Shown here piece by piece: positions 44,985-53,688 of a DNA stretch of 64,000 nt. This stretch comes from JBJHBP01 sp050485645 (GTDB taxonomy: Bacteria > Pseudomonadota > Gammaproteobacteria > Steroidobacterales > Rariloculaceae). How positions within the stretch are numbered: the first letter of the stretch is position 1; every line of letters starts with the position of its first letter. The position numbers and the translations under genes were made by a program. Location of the stretch: positions 1 through 64,000 of the forward strand of contig JBJHBT010000022.1 of assembly GCA_050485645.1 (NCBI GenBank), in the 5' to 3' direction. The notes beneath the pieces are model-generated. The model ran no database searches, was not told the origin of the DNA, and was given only the letters and a program-made list of their open reading frames with translations.

Positions 44985-46022
44985 TCAGATCCTGCCCTCG
45001 ACGCCGAAAATCTTCATCAACAGCGCAACGCGAATCCACATGCCGTTGCGCTCCTGGCGCCAGTACATGGCGCGGGGGTCTTCGTCCACGACGGGATCGA
45101 TTTCCGGTCCTCGCGGCAGAGGGTGCATGATCACGCAATCGGGGTTCATCAGGCGCAACTCACCGGGGCCGATGCTGAATGGTGTGAGATCAATCGCCCG
45201 CGATTCACCGGCCTGATCCCACTCGGACTGCATCCGGGTCACGTACAGGGCGTCCAGCTCCGGCAGTGCCTTCGCCAGATCACGGGTTTCCGTGTAAGCA
45301 ATACCGTGCTGGCCGAGGTAGGCCTTGACGTCATCCTGCATCGAAAAGGGTTCGGGCGCGATGAATACGACGCGAACGTCCGCGTAGTGCCGCATGAGCA
45401 GGCACAGCGAGCGCACCGTGCGGCCGCGCTTGAGGTCCCCCATCATGCCGATCACCTTGCCGTCGATACCGCCCCGCTCCTCAAAGCTGCGCGCCAGGGT
45501 GTAGATGTCCAGCAGCGCCTGGGTCGGGTGCTGGTCGGCCCCACTGCCGGCATTCAACACCGGCACCGGCCGGCCGATCGTGTCCATCAGCCCCGCTGCC
45601 TGCGCCGCACGCCCCGGCTCGCGGGTACGCATGATGATCACATCGACATAGGAACTGAAGGTGCGGATCGCGTCGTTGAAGCTTTCGCCCTTCACTTCCG
45701 ACGACACCGCCGGATCACGAATCTCGCTGGTGCGTATGCCGAGAATATGGCAGGCGTTGTTGAACGACAGGAAGGTACGCGTGGACGGCTGCGTGAAATA
45801 CAGCATCGCGCGGTGCGTGGGCAGCAGCGCCTGAAGCGCGCGGGCGCCGGCATCGGTACGCGCCACGGCGCGGACGCGGGTGGCCAGCGCGCACAGCTCG
45901 TCCAGCAGCGCGCGGTCGAAGCCGCGGGAATCGATGACGTGAAACAGCGTGCCGCCGGGCGATCCCGGACCCTGCTCGCACCGCATAGCCGGTTGCGCGG
46001 ATTTGTCGGAGTTCACTGCCAT
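44985..46022 (-). CDS. pyrB: Aspartate carbamoyltransferase
   Basis: PyrB catalyses the committed step of pyrimidine synthesis: carbamoyl phosphate plus aspartate to carbamoyl aspartate. The 345-residue product shows PSTRTF, SSEVKGES (catalytic Ser/Lys loop), IMRTREPG, DQHPTQALLDIY, GDLKRGRTVRSL and VTRMQSEW. HPTQ rather than HPCQ separates it from ornithine carbamoyltransferase. It is longer than the usual 310 because of about 30 extra N-terminal residues; ATG at 45986 is an alternative. No pyrI or pyrC is adjacent. Confidence 0.92.
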   Translation of the reverse strand: MAVNSDKSAQPAMRCEQGPGSPGGTLFHVIDSRGFDRALLDELCALATRVRAVARTDAGARALQALLPTHRAMLYFTQPSTRTFLSFNNACHILGIRTSEIRDPAVSSEVKGESFNDAIRTFSSYVDVIIMRTREPGRAAQAAGLMDTIGRPVPVLNAGSGADQHPTQALLDIYTLARSFEERGGIDGKVIGMMGDLKRGRTVRSLCLLMRHYADVRVVFIAPEPFSMQDDVKAYLGQHGIAYTETRDLAKALPELDALYVTRMQSEWDQAGESRAIDLTPFSIGPGELRLMNPDCVIMHPLPRGPEIDPVVDEDPRAMYWRQERNGMWIRVALLMKIFGVEGRI

Positions 46023-46214
46023 CGGGGCGGCAGCTTACCCGGTTCCGTGGCTGGAAGCGCGGATTTTCGCGCGGGAAACGGGATGGTCGCGTCATCGCGG
46101 CGTCATCGCGGCGGCTGTCACGGGGGACCTCCGTACTGCCCTCACCAGCCTGCTAACGCGAAAAGCGGCTGGCCTCGGGGTTCTTACGAAACCACTCTCG
46201 GTTCGCTGGTGTTC

Positions 46215-46997
46215 ATGAAGTCAAAAAGCGGAAATATCTTGACTACCAGCATAGTGTTGGCTGGTTCGATTCTTGGCCTGTATTACCTGGTTGTGCTCGA
46301 CGGAAGAATGGGGGCGGAGGATCAGGGCCTGGCACCCTCGCTCTCTGGTGCCCCGCCGACTGCGACCGATACAGACCCTTCCGCTTCCCTTGGGATACCA
46401 GACGTCCCGGCTCACCCGAACGAGCAGTTCACTGAATCGAGCCCCGATCCCCAGCCTTCCGCAAGTCGGATTCAACAGGTTCCACGGGAGTCACGGGAGT
46501 CACGGGAGTCACGGGAATTGATACTCACGCCTTCCAGGCGTGAAGCCGCTTTTCTGGCTGAGTCTATCGACGGAGAATGGGCGCCGAAGATCGAGTCATT
46601 GATCTACCAGCATGTGACTGACAGTCAGATCGAGTTGGCGGCGGGTATGGAGGCCGAGTGCCGGGCGAGTACCTGCAAACTGGTTCTGCGACACATGACC
46701 GCCCTGGGAACGTGGGACGAAATGCAGCCTCGTCTGGAACAGGTCAGATCAATGACCACTCGTCTGATTGAGGCAGGCGGGCCGGATGTGCAGTCGGTTC
46801 ATATCGAGGTGGAAACGGATGCTGACCAGGGCGCACCGGTGACCACGGTCTACATCATGCGGGAGGGCCGCCAATCCTCGGTCGGTACGAGACTTCTCCG
46901 CCAGAGAATGGATGGCCCCGAGTGCCTTCCGATCGAGACCTGTCGCGGTTGGACACCGCCTCTTCAGGACGGCGACCAGCCAGTGGGCGTGCTGTGA
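46215..46997 (+). CDS. Membrane-anchored protein of unknown function
   Basis: A 260-residue protein with one N-terminal membrane segment (about 10-27, TSIVLAGSILGLYYLVV), a low-complexity Pro/Ser-rich stalk and a C-terminal soluble domain with a cysteine pair in AECRASTCKLVLRH. This CR(x)3-C pattern followed by a beta strand is seen in several uncharacterised exported gammaproteobacterial proteins. A perfect nine-base tandem repeat lies in the stalk. The open frame runs far upstream antisense to pyrB; the ATG at 46215 starts the membrane segment and is the likely start. Confidence 0.65.
   Translation: MKSKSGNILTTSIVLAGSILGLYYLVVLDGRMGAEDQGLAPSLSGAPPTATDTDPSASLGIPDVPAHPNEQFTESSPDPQPSASRIQQVPRESRESRESRELILTPSRREAAFLAESIDGEWAPKIESLIYQHVTDSQIELAAGMEAECRASTCKLVLRHMTALGTWDEMQPRLEQVRSMTTRLIEAGGPDVQSVHIEVETDADQGAPVTTVYIMREGRQSSVGTRLLRQRMDGPECLPIETCRGWTPPLQDGDQPVGVL
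46484..46516 (+). repeat. Nine-base tandem repeat (acgggagtc) coding for Arg-Glu-Ser
   Basis: Three perfect copies and a partial fourth copy of acgggagtc lie inside the membrane-anchored protein gene and encode RES-RES-RES-REL. The unit is a multiple of three, so changes in copy number would alter stalk length without breaking the frame. Confidence 0.9.
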
Positions 46998-47041
46998 GCG
47001 GCGTTCTCGTGAGGTATCGACAAGGACATAACGATGCGAAC

Positions 47042-47829
47042 ATGCAACCAATCCAGAAAGTGATCCTCTGGGCCTTGCTGCTATCCGCATAGCTGTTTTC
47101 CGCCAGCCTTGATGCACAGAATCCCGCAGCCGAACAGCAGGCACCGCACCCGCACGTCGACGAAGAAGACCGTAGCCTGACTGCGAAGACGCTGTACTCC
47201 CAGTTGTCGTTGATCGTGTCAGCAGGCGAACGCGAACCGCTGGAGGACTCGATCGCTCGAGTGACATCCCAGTATGCGCTCTCGATGAACGGCGCGCGGG
47301 CATTTGTCAGCTTCGCCCACGAGGCGATTGAGCGTCGGAATGCTTTCGACGCTGTGAGTCACCAGAAACTCTGTGATTTGCAGATGTCGCCCATGGTAGT
47401 CGACGACATTATTGAAATCGTCCAGTCTGTACGTGCTGGTGAAGCAGAATGCCATGCGTGGAACCGGGGTGAACTTGAGAGACCCTCGAGGCTCTGAAAT
47501 GTCCCGAATATAACAACACGCTGCCTGATGCACGACACGCACGGGAAGCGCTCCGGGGCGAGCATGCCCCTGCATTTCTCTGGCTGAGCAGTGCTCTCCC
47601 GATCGTATGCTGCCGCAGTCATATGTTCATGAACGAAGCTCACGCAACCCCTCAAGTCGTGTTTCCGCAGAAGCGCATCCTGAGAATCCACTTTGGCGAT
47701 ACCTCCTGTGCTTGCGACGCAGCGGTTTTGATCCGCGCCCCAGGTCCCCACAGACGTTGCAAGGATCCACCCCTTCGGAAGTCAGTAACGGTGGCAGGTA
47801 ACTCAGTAACGGTGGCAGGTAACCGTTAG
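47042..47829 (+). pseudogene. Decayed gene for an exported protein (amber stop plus frameshift)
   Basis: An ATG at 47042 opens a frame that reads like a signal peptide, MQPIQKVILWALLLSA, then meets TAG at 47090-47092. It continues in frame with LFSASLDAQNPAAEQ and about 130 further residues to TGA at 47495-47497. Around 47480 the neighbouring frame opens and reads ETLEALKCPEYNNTLPDA onward to 47829. One nonsense change plus one shift would therefore restore a single exported protein. I do not recognise the family. The last 30 or so residues overlap a tandem repeat and may not be original. Confidence 0.55.
47782..47823 (+). repeat. Perfect 21-base direct repeat, two tandem copies
   Basis: Two back-to-back identical 21-base units (each starting tcagtaacggtggcaggt) occupy 47782-47802 and 47803-47823, just 3' of the decayed gene. 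Each unit would encode SVTVAGN in the open frame. It may be a recent slippage duplication. Confidence 0.9.
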
Positions 47830-48159
47830 CAACGTGACCGGGCCCGGGCGCGATCTGGTGCAGCTGAACGCGATCGCCGCGTCGCTGGAACGGCGGCTGG
47901 CGAGCCACCCCGGAGCCCAGGTGAGGGAGGAAACCGCAGGTGGCTAAGAACCCCCTCTTCGGCTGGGAGGACGGGCATGACCTGCGCGGTGACGGATCCC
48001 GTCATGCAGACGACATCATCGCGCTCAGGGCAGCGGACGGACATGGCCACGAGCCGGCTGATTGCCTTCACCAACGCCGCCGGGGCAGGGGCCGGGGCCG
48101 GGGCAGGGGCCGGGGCCACGATGCCGGATCCAGACGATTCCGGCAGGGGCTACGGAAAC
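47830..48159. other. Non-coding or decayed stretch before the island boundary
   Basis: About 330 bases with several short overlapping frames and no recognisable product. One plus-strand frame (47977-48177) would carry an Ala-Gly run made by the hexamer repeat. It may be the eroded end of a former gene. Confidence 0.4.
48082..48117 (+). repeat. GGGGC(C/A) hexanucleotide repeat, six units
   Basis: Six consecutive hexamers (ggggca, ggggcc, ggggcc, ggggca, ggggcc, ggggcc) give six evenly spaced four-G runs, enough to form an intramolecular G-quadruplex in DNA or in a plus-strand RNA. Confidence 0.9.
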
Positions 48160-48193
48160 AAAAAAACCCGCGTCTGAGCCAAACACGGGTTTT
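48160..48193 (-). terminator. Intrinsic terminator next to the tRNA-like scar
   Basis: On the minus strand the stem aaaacccg/cgggtttt (48186-48193 with 48163-48170) is followed by a run of seven T. It lies about 13 bases after the ACCA-type end of the tRNA-like remnant, the normal place for a tRNA terminator. On the plus strand it could act weakly as well. Confidence 0.8.
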
Positions 48194-48206
48194 CCGTTCA
48201 GTCGGT

Positions 48207-48219
48207 TGGTAGCGGGGGC
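48207..48219 (-). other. tRNA 3'-end remnant, candidate attachment site
   Basis: Read on the minus strand this is gcccccgctacca, the form expected for the acceptor-stem 3' strand plus CCA of an initiator tRNA. A terminator follows it on the same strand, but no tRNA body precedes it. To the right (upstream on that strand) lies accessory DNA. The simplest reading is the short duplicated end left by an element that integrated into a tRNA gene. The match is only 13 bases, so it is suggestive. Confidence 0.4.
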
Positions 48220-48366
48220 TCGATACACGCTTTATTCCCTGCACACCGCTACACTGAGGCCCGCACCCATAAGGCACTGATTTACCGCGTTTTCTCTGCG
48301 GTCTTTCGCTCACTCCCCAGATGCCATCCGAGTGATCGCGTCCTATCCCGGGGCGCCGGGTACATG

Positions 48367-51300
48367 TCAGGCCGCGAGCAAATGGCCGCTTGTAAGCAGT
48401 GCCTGCTCATCAAGGCCGGTCACGTCCTTAAGCACGGCAATGGTGCTGAAAGATGATCCGCTGCCGCTTTCATCGACTTCAAGCAGCGTATCGCCGCCAT
48501 CCGCCGTAAAGCGGACAAAATCGGCAATGGCATCTTGCAACGGGTCGTAAAGGCCGAGAAGGTCACTGACATCCAGAACATCCTGATCGCTGAGCGTAAA
48601 ATCCAGCACCGTATCAACGCCAGTAACACCACTCAGGAACAAGAACGTATCCGCCCCTTCGCCGCCATGCAGCAAATCATTGCCGTTGCCGCCATGCAGG
48701 ATATCATCGCCCGCACCGCCCCAGAGCCAGTCATCGCCGTCCCCGCCGTAAATCACATCGTTGCCGTCACCGCCATGGATGCGATCGTCCCAGGCACCGC
48801 CGGTCAGAACATTATTCCCGCCGACGCCGATAATGGTATGCGGGTTGTGCACGGCCGTAATCGTGTCATCGCCGCTCGTGCCCCAGACCCAGTCCTGATA
48901 GCTCTGCAAATCGGCCGTAAAGCCGTTATCAAACGTCAACCATTCGATGTGATAAGAAGTGTTGGTATGGGTCAGGCGATTCACGTATATCTCGTTCACC
49001 CCGCTATCAACAATGATCTCGGCGGAGTTTCCATCCTGCACCATGGTGATATCGTTGACCGTGCGTCCGTCAGTGATCCAGATTGTATCTTCGCCGCCGC
49101 CCACATCATAAATGTAGTCCAGTCCGCCACGATAAACATAAAGATCATCGCCCGGACCGCCGTACATGAGGTTGTTTCCGAGCCCGCCATGTAAAATATC
49201 GTTACCCTCTCCTCCATGAAGCTCGTCATTTCCTGTGCCGGCATAGAGAATGTCGTCTCCATCATAGCCACGAAGCACATTATTACCGCCCACTCCATAA
49301 ATAATGTCATTAGCGGCACCGCCGGCTATGTTGCTATTGTTAACACCTCTAAGGGTGTTGTCATTCTCATCGCCGTAGGTCACGTAATAAGGCATGTTGG
49401 TGAGGTCGATATCCGGCGTGCCATCATTCAGGCGCAACGTCTCAACCTGGCGTCCGCCATAAAACATGTCTTCGATGATGATGCTGTTGTGATCGTCAAT
49501 CAGGATATGAAAGTCCCGCAATACATTGATCGAGCTGCCGCCATAACGCACAAAGGTCAGATCCTCGAACGTCCAGCCCGGCGCCAGCTCCAGCAGATCT
49601 GCTTCACCGCTCAAATCAAGAATGCGGTCGTGTCCGCTCGTGTAATAATAATGGTCATTACCCGACCCGCCGCGCATATAATCATTGCCCGGCCCGCCGC
49701 TCAGAAAGTCATCGCCGCCATCGCCGTTGAGAATGTCATCGCCCGGCCCGCCATATAGCCGGTCATCGCCGTTTCCGCCGTGCAAAATGTCATCGCCTTC
49801 AAGGCCAAAAATTACATCATTACCCGACGTCCCGTGCAGAACATCATCCCCATCTGTGCCGGTCAGCGTGTAACTAATGCCGCTGATAAGGTCAACAACC
49901 GTGCTGTCTTCATATTGCATCGTCTCGAACTTGACCGTTCCGCCACCGAAGAAACTCTGCAATGTGATGCTATTATTGTCATCAAACCATATCCATAAAT
50001 CCAAATCGTTCCGGATGTAATGCGGCTCAGAATCGTTCCAGACCTCATCCAATATGATTGTGTCGTTACCGGCGCTGCCACGATACGTATCGTGGCCGCC
50101 GACATAATGCACCGTGTCGTTACCGCTTGAGACGTTCACATAGTTGTTTCCCGCACCGCTGAAGACAACATCATCCCCGCCACCGGCCCAGACCTCATTA
50201 TTCCCGCCACCCGTCTCGATAACATCAACACCGGCTGCGCCATAAATCTTGTCATGACCGCTCCCGCCATACAGCCAATTTGGCGCGGTATTTGATTGCT
50301 GGTTCGGCGCATAGCCGCGAATAATGTTGTTCCCGGCCACACCATAGATCGTGTCTTCACCGTTACTGCCATATCGCGAGCCCCACAGCGTGTCGTTCCC
50401 TTCGGTTCCCACCATCATATAGGCTTGCTCATCCAGCCGGAACGTGCTGGCATCATCAAACTCCAGCCACTCCACGTGGCCGCCGCCCGTGGAATAATTA
50501 AACTGGTTCTCGATCAAGATCTGGCCGACATAGCTTCCCGTGTCGATATCAATCACCAGATCCGTATTCCCGACACGCGCAAAGCTCAGGTCATTCAGCG
50601 TAATGCCCGCACCGAACAAGATACGGTCATCATCATTACCGGCTCCCGAACCACTTTCGCGGATCGTGTCGTACCCGTCACCAATGTTATAGATATAAGT
50701 GTCATTGCCATGACCACCGAGCAGATAATCGCTCCCCGGCCCGCCAATCAAAATATCATCGCCATGTCCGCCATTGAGCGTATCGTTTCCATATCCGCCA
50801 ATCAGGGTGTCATTGCCGTCACCGCCATTGAGCGTGTCATTCCCAATACCTCCGATCAGCACATCATCGCCGCTTGTGCCGTTAATCGTATCGCCTTCCG
50901 GGCTAAGATATATCAACCCGCCCAGAATTGCGGACAGCGACAACCCCGCATCACTGGCGATGATCGCATCGTTCAGGGCAACCTGATCCGCCGACGGCAG
51001 GTCAGTCACATCCGCCCCGAAATGCACCATCCGCACCACATTGCCCCAGAACACTTCCCGATCTTCTGTGCTCGCCAGCGCCGTTGCCGCCGCTTCCAGA
51101 TCATCCAGCACGTCCATATCCAGCCCGGTAATGCCCTCAAGCGAATCCGTGGCGATGTTATAGAACCAGTCCCCTTCAAACAGCGCCCCGCCCGCGCCCT
51201 GCGCCGTCAGCCGCGCATAGATGTTATTCAGCGCAATATCAAACGCTTCCTTCAAATCCTGCGCCGCATTCGGCCCGGGATTAGTGTGAATGCCGCGTTG

Positions 51301-52776
51301 CAGGAATCCCTGCCCCATCAGCGCTTCCAAAAACGCCAGCTCGCGCGCATCAATATTCGGGCCGCGGCCGGCCGGGTCAACATCATCGACCCCCGCCCAC
51401 CGGAACATCACATCACGCACCGCATCCAGTGCCGTATGACTGTCATCGAAGAGGTCTTCGATATCCAGATCCCCAAAGCCCAGCATCAACGACATCATGC
51501 TGTCCGGATCGTTCACGGCATTATCGATCGACATTCCTATCCGAGCAGACGGCAAGATTCCATACCCGCGCAGCTCTGCCACGCCGATAGAGCGATAGTC
51601 CATGATGAACTCGGAGTTGTACACCGTCTTCAAGGTGCTGTATGCAAAATACGCATCAACAATGTCATGCGTCTGACCGTCGATCACGAACGTGCTTTCC
51701 TGCAAGATCCGGTTGCCGGCGATGCTGTAATCGACATCGCTGTAGCCAAGATTAATCTCAGTGATCAGCAGATCATTCATCGTATAAAGTTCATCGGCTT
51801 CGGAATAGCCATTGCCATTGGCATCGACCCAAACCAGAAGCTGGCTCCAGATCGCATCTTCGGCGGTGATCTTGCCGTCACCGTTGGAATCATAAAATGC
51901 CAGAGCGTCAAACCCGTTCGCAAAGCCGGTAGCATCACCGAACAGTTCCGATGAATCGTTGATTATCCCGTCACCGTTCAAATCAATGGCCAAAAGCCCC
52001 ATACCCTCGCCGACCCAGCCCGACGCCTGCGCAAAGCCGTCAAGCTTGTGGTTCCAGTAAACGGCATCGGCGCTGTCAAGACTGACAAGGTCGATCCCGG
52101 TTCCGGCAAGGTCAAGAACCAAGGGACTTGCTTCGTTTTCTGCATCATCAAATTTCTCACGAATCTCCTGCATGTATTCGGTATCGAGATTATCCGAATC
52201 CTCATATGCGCTACCTGCTTGTGGCTCCATGCTATTCAGATCTGACTCGAAAGCACCACTAGCAGGCTTGCTCTGAGGCAGTGGAGGAAGGCGCTCATAA
52301 TCCGCAAAGTGCTCAAGATACTCTGTTATAGGCGTGCCATTGCCATCCGTACGAACATCCGTTCCACCTGATTCCAGATACGCCCGCACTCCACCCACAC
52401 CTAGCAGGTGCGCGCCTCCTATTAGTCCAGACTCTGTTATCTCTATCCCGCCCACCGTTGCCCCAATGTATTCATGGAGCCCCCAGCGCTTGAGCTCTAC
52501 CCAGTTACGGTGGTGCAGTTCCCTAACAGCGAGATCCTGCGCTATAGGGGATTCCAGAAAGTCTGATAGCGAGTAGACACCATGCTTTCCAGTCCATCCG
52601 CCACTGTAGTTGTTGTCAAACGCATTATCATCCGTAACTACATAGCCTGTATCTATCAAGGCCGCCTCGCCCAACTGATAGGCTCCCAGATAGTTCGCTT
52701 GATTCTGTGCCGAGTAGTTGTTACTTGATTCTTTCTGCCGCAATGCTGCATAAAAATCCTCTTCGAGAACGCTCAT
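48367..52776 (-). CDS. RTX-repeat secreted protein with transglycosylase-like N-terminal domain
   Basis: A 1469-residue protein with no Sec signal, as expected for type I secretion. Residues 1-160 resemble a lytic-transglycosylase/lysozyme-like head, with a candidate catalytic Glu in LRQKESSNNY followed by YLGAYQLGEAALIDTGY. Residues about 210-330 hold EF-hand-like DLNGDG, DSNGDG and DANGNG motifs. From about 635 onward come clusters of GGxGxDxLx nonapeptide repeats (GGIGNDTLNGGDGNDTL ...) separated by beta-rich spacers; these fold on calcium outside the cell. The C-terminus (VLDFTLSDQDVLDVSDLLG ... LLTSGHLLAA) fits a type I secretion signal. GGAAAGG precedes the ATG. No type I exporter genes are in the window. 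GC is lower than in the core genes. Confidence 0.85.
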   Translation of the reverse strand: MSVLEEDFYAALRQKESSNNYSAQNQANYLGAYQLGEAALIDTGYVVTDDNAFDNNYSGGWTGKHGVYSLSDFLESPIAQDLAVRELHHRNWVELKRWGLHEYIGATVGGIEITESGLIGGAHLLGVGGVRAYLESGGTDVRTDGNGTPITEYLEHFADYERLPPLPQSKPASGAFESDLNSMEPQAGSAYEDSDNLDTEYMQEIREKFDDAENEASPLVLDLAGTGIDLVSLDSADAVYWNHKLDGFAQASGWVGEGMGLLAIDLNGDGIINDSSELFGDATGFANGFDALAFYDSNGDGKITAEDAIWSQLLVWVDANGNGYSEADELYTMNDLLITEINLGYSDVDYSIAGNRILQESTFVIDGQTHDIVDAYFAYSTLKTVYNSEFIMDYRSIGVAELRGYGILPSARIGMSIDNAVNDPDSMMSLMLGFGDLDIEDLFDDSHTALDAVRDVMFRWAGVDDVDPAGRGPNIDARELAFLEALMGQGFLQRGIHTNPGPNAAQDLKEAFDIALNNIYARLTAQGAGGALFEGDWFYNIATDSLEGITGLDMDVLDDLEAAATALASTEDREVFWGNVVRMVHFGADVTDLPSADQVALNDAIIASDAGLSLSAILGGLIYLSPEGDTINGTSGDDVLIGGIGNDTLNGGDGNDTLIGGYGNDTLNGGHGDDILIGGPGSDYLLGGHGNDTYIYNIGDGYDTIRESGSGAGNDDDRILFGAGITLNDLSFARVGNTDLVIDIDTGSYVGQILIENQFNYSTGGGHVEWLEFDDASTFRLDEQAYMMVGTEGNDTLWGSRYGSNGEDTIYGVAGNNIIRGYAPNQQSNTAPNWLYGGSGHDKIYGAAGVDVIETGGGNNEVWAGGGDDVVFSGAGNNYVNVSSGNDTVHYVGGHDTYRGSAGNDTIILDEVWNDSEPHYIRNDLDLWIWFDDNNSITLQSFFGGGTVKFETMQYEDSTVVDLISGISYTLTGTDGDDVLHGTSGNDVIFGLEGDDILHGGNGDDRLYGGPGDDILNGDGGDDFLSGGPGNDYMRGGSGNDHYYYTSGHDRILDLSGEADLLELAPGWTFEDLTFVRYGGSSINVLRDFHILIDDHNSIIIEDMFYGGRQVETLRLNDGTPDIDLTNMPYYVTYGDENDNTLRGVNNSNIAGGAANDIIYGVGGNNVLRGYDGDDILYAGTGNDELHGGEGNDILHGGLGNNLMYGGPGDDLYVYRGGLDYIYDVGGGEDTIWITDGRTVNDITMVQDGNSAEIIVDSGVNEIYVNRLTHTNTSYHIEWLTFDNGFTADLQSYQDWVWGTSGDDTITAVHNPHTIIGVGGNNVLTGGAWDDRIHGGDGNDVIYGGDGDDWLWGGAGDDILHGGNGNDLLHGGEGADTFLFLSGVTGVDTVLDFTLSDQDVLDVSDLLGLYDPLQDAIADFVRFTADGGDTLLEVDESGSGSSFSTIAVLKDVTGLDEQALLTSGHLLAA

Positions 52777-52792
52777 AAAAGATACCTTTCCA

Positions 52793-53284
52793 TTAGTCCC
52801 TACACTTTGACGCGGCCGTCATCTCTTGATACGTTCGCCTGTACTCCATAGCACTCCCTGTGTACTCCCATTCAGAGAGCCCGGCCTCATGACCGGCGCC
52901 GGAGCTAAAAACCAAGAAGAGCGCGTCTCTGCATTTTTTCTTGTAGACGGGCATGTTTACAGACAGCACGGGTGATAACTGCACAAGGAAGTCTTCATCA
53001 GAGAATCGGTATACAGCGGTTGCGCATCCTCGTGTTCCACAGTTCATCGATGATCGTATATGCACAACAATGAACTGTTCCCCACGAGTCGCATCAACGA
53101 ATCCGAACAACGATAAACTGCTGTCGCCGTTTAAAACCTGAACCGGCTCCAGTTGCTCGAAAGCGCCGGCCGCTCCGTTACCGTGCGCCTTGTGCGAACC
53201 GCACAGCACGAGAATCACCGCACAAATGAGCACGCAGAGGTTTACTATCCTGTGCTTAGTTGATAATTTCTCCAAGGCTGGCAT
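52793..53284 (-). CDS. Small exported cysteine-containing protein upstream of the RTX gene
   Basis: A 163-residue protein I do not recognise. A signal or anchor segment (about 13-30, NLCVLICAVILVLCGSHKA) precedes a beta-rich mature domain with several cysteines (NCGTRGCATAVY, KKKCRDAL, SKCRD), probably disulphide-bonded. It ends 16 bases before the RTX gene on the same strand, so the two are co-transcribed. Periplasmic location and pairing with a peptidoglycan-hydrolase-like protein suggest an inhibitor or immunity protein; that is inference. The frame opens at a TTG 16 codons earlier, but ATG 53284 gives a better signal. Confidence 0.6.
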   Translation of the reverse strand: MPALEKLSTKHRIVNLCVLICAVILVLCGSHKAHGNGAAGAFEQLEPVQVLNGDSSLSLFGFVDATRGEQFIVVHIRSSMNCGTRGCATAVYRFSDEDFLVQLSPVLSVNMPVYKKKCRDALFLVFSSGAGHEAGLSEWEYTGSAMEYRRTYQEMTAASKCRD

Positions 53285-53688
53285 TCGCCGATTCCAGTTG
53301 CTTTTCAATTTCCATGGCGTTACCGCATTCAATCTTGTTCTCTCCTCAAAAGTCGGAGATGATTTGATCTTTTAGTGCATGCAACCTTGGATGACCATCG
53401 CGCAATACGCTTTAAGCCGGATTTATCCACAGCTTTAGTCTCGCTATTCTGTATCGCGGCTCCCCTGGAATGACGGGTGATGGTCTGTGTTCCGGTGGAT
53501 TGCTGGAGCAGGCCACAAAATCCGTGCCGCCCGTTACCTGCGCGGCAAGAACGGCTGGAAAGGCGACGCTTCGGACAGCCCGGTCAGGCGACCGAGACGC
53601 CGGAAACCTATCTCAGTAACACTGAGCCTGTGAGCAAAAGGAAAGACCAGGACGAATGCCCCGTATAGAGAAGGCTACGCGCGTGGAT
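53285..53688. other. Intergenic region with possible gene remnant
   Basis: About 400 bases with no complete gene. On the plus strand around 53505-53630 a frame reads HKIRAARYLRGKNGWKGDASDSPV, which looks like the end of a real protein but has no start or body; I cannot name it. Promoters for the small exported protein and RTX gene should lie at the left end of this gap. Confidence 0.35.

Noticed and set aside
45123..46214. Upstream part of the long frame ending at 46997
   Set aside because: It is antisense to pyrB; the membrane segment that starts the real protein begins at 46215.
48082..48117. CRISPR-like short repeat array
   Set aside because: The units are contiguous hexamers without spacers; no CRISPR array or cas gene is present in the window.
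49216..51954. Long plus-strand frames across the RTX gene
   Set aside because: They are mirror images of glycine/aspartate-rich repeats and contain only repetitive Ile/Val/Ala text; the minus strand has clear RTX motifs.
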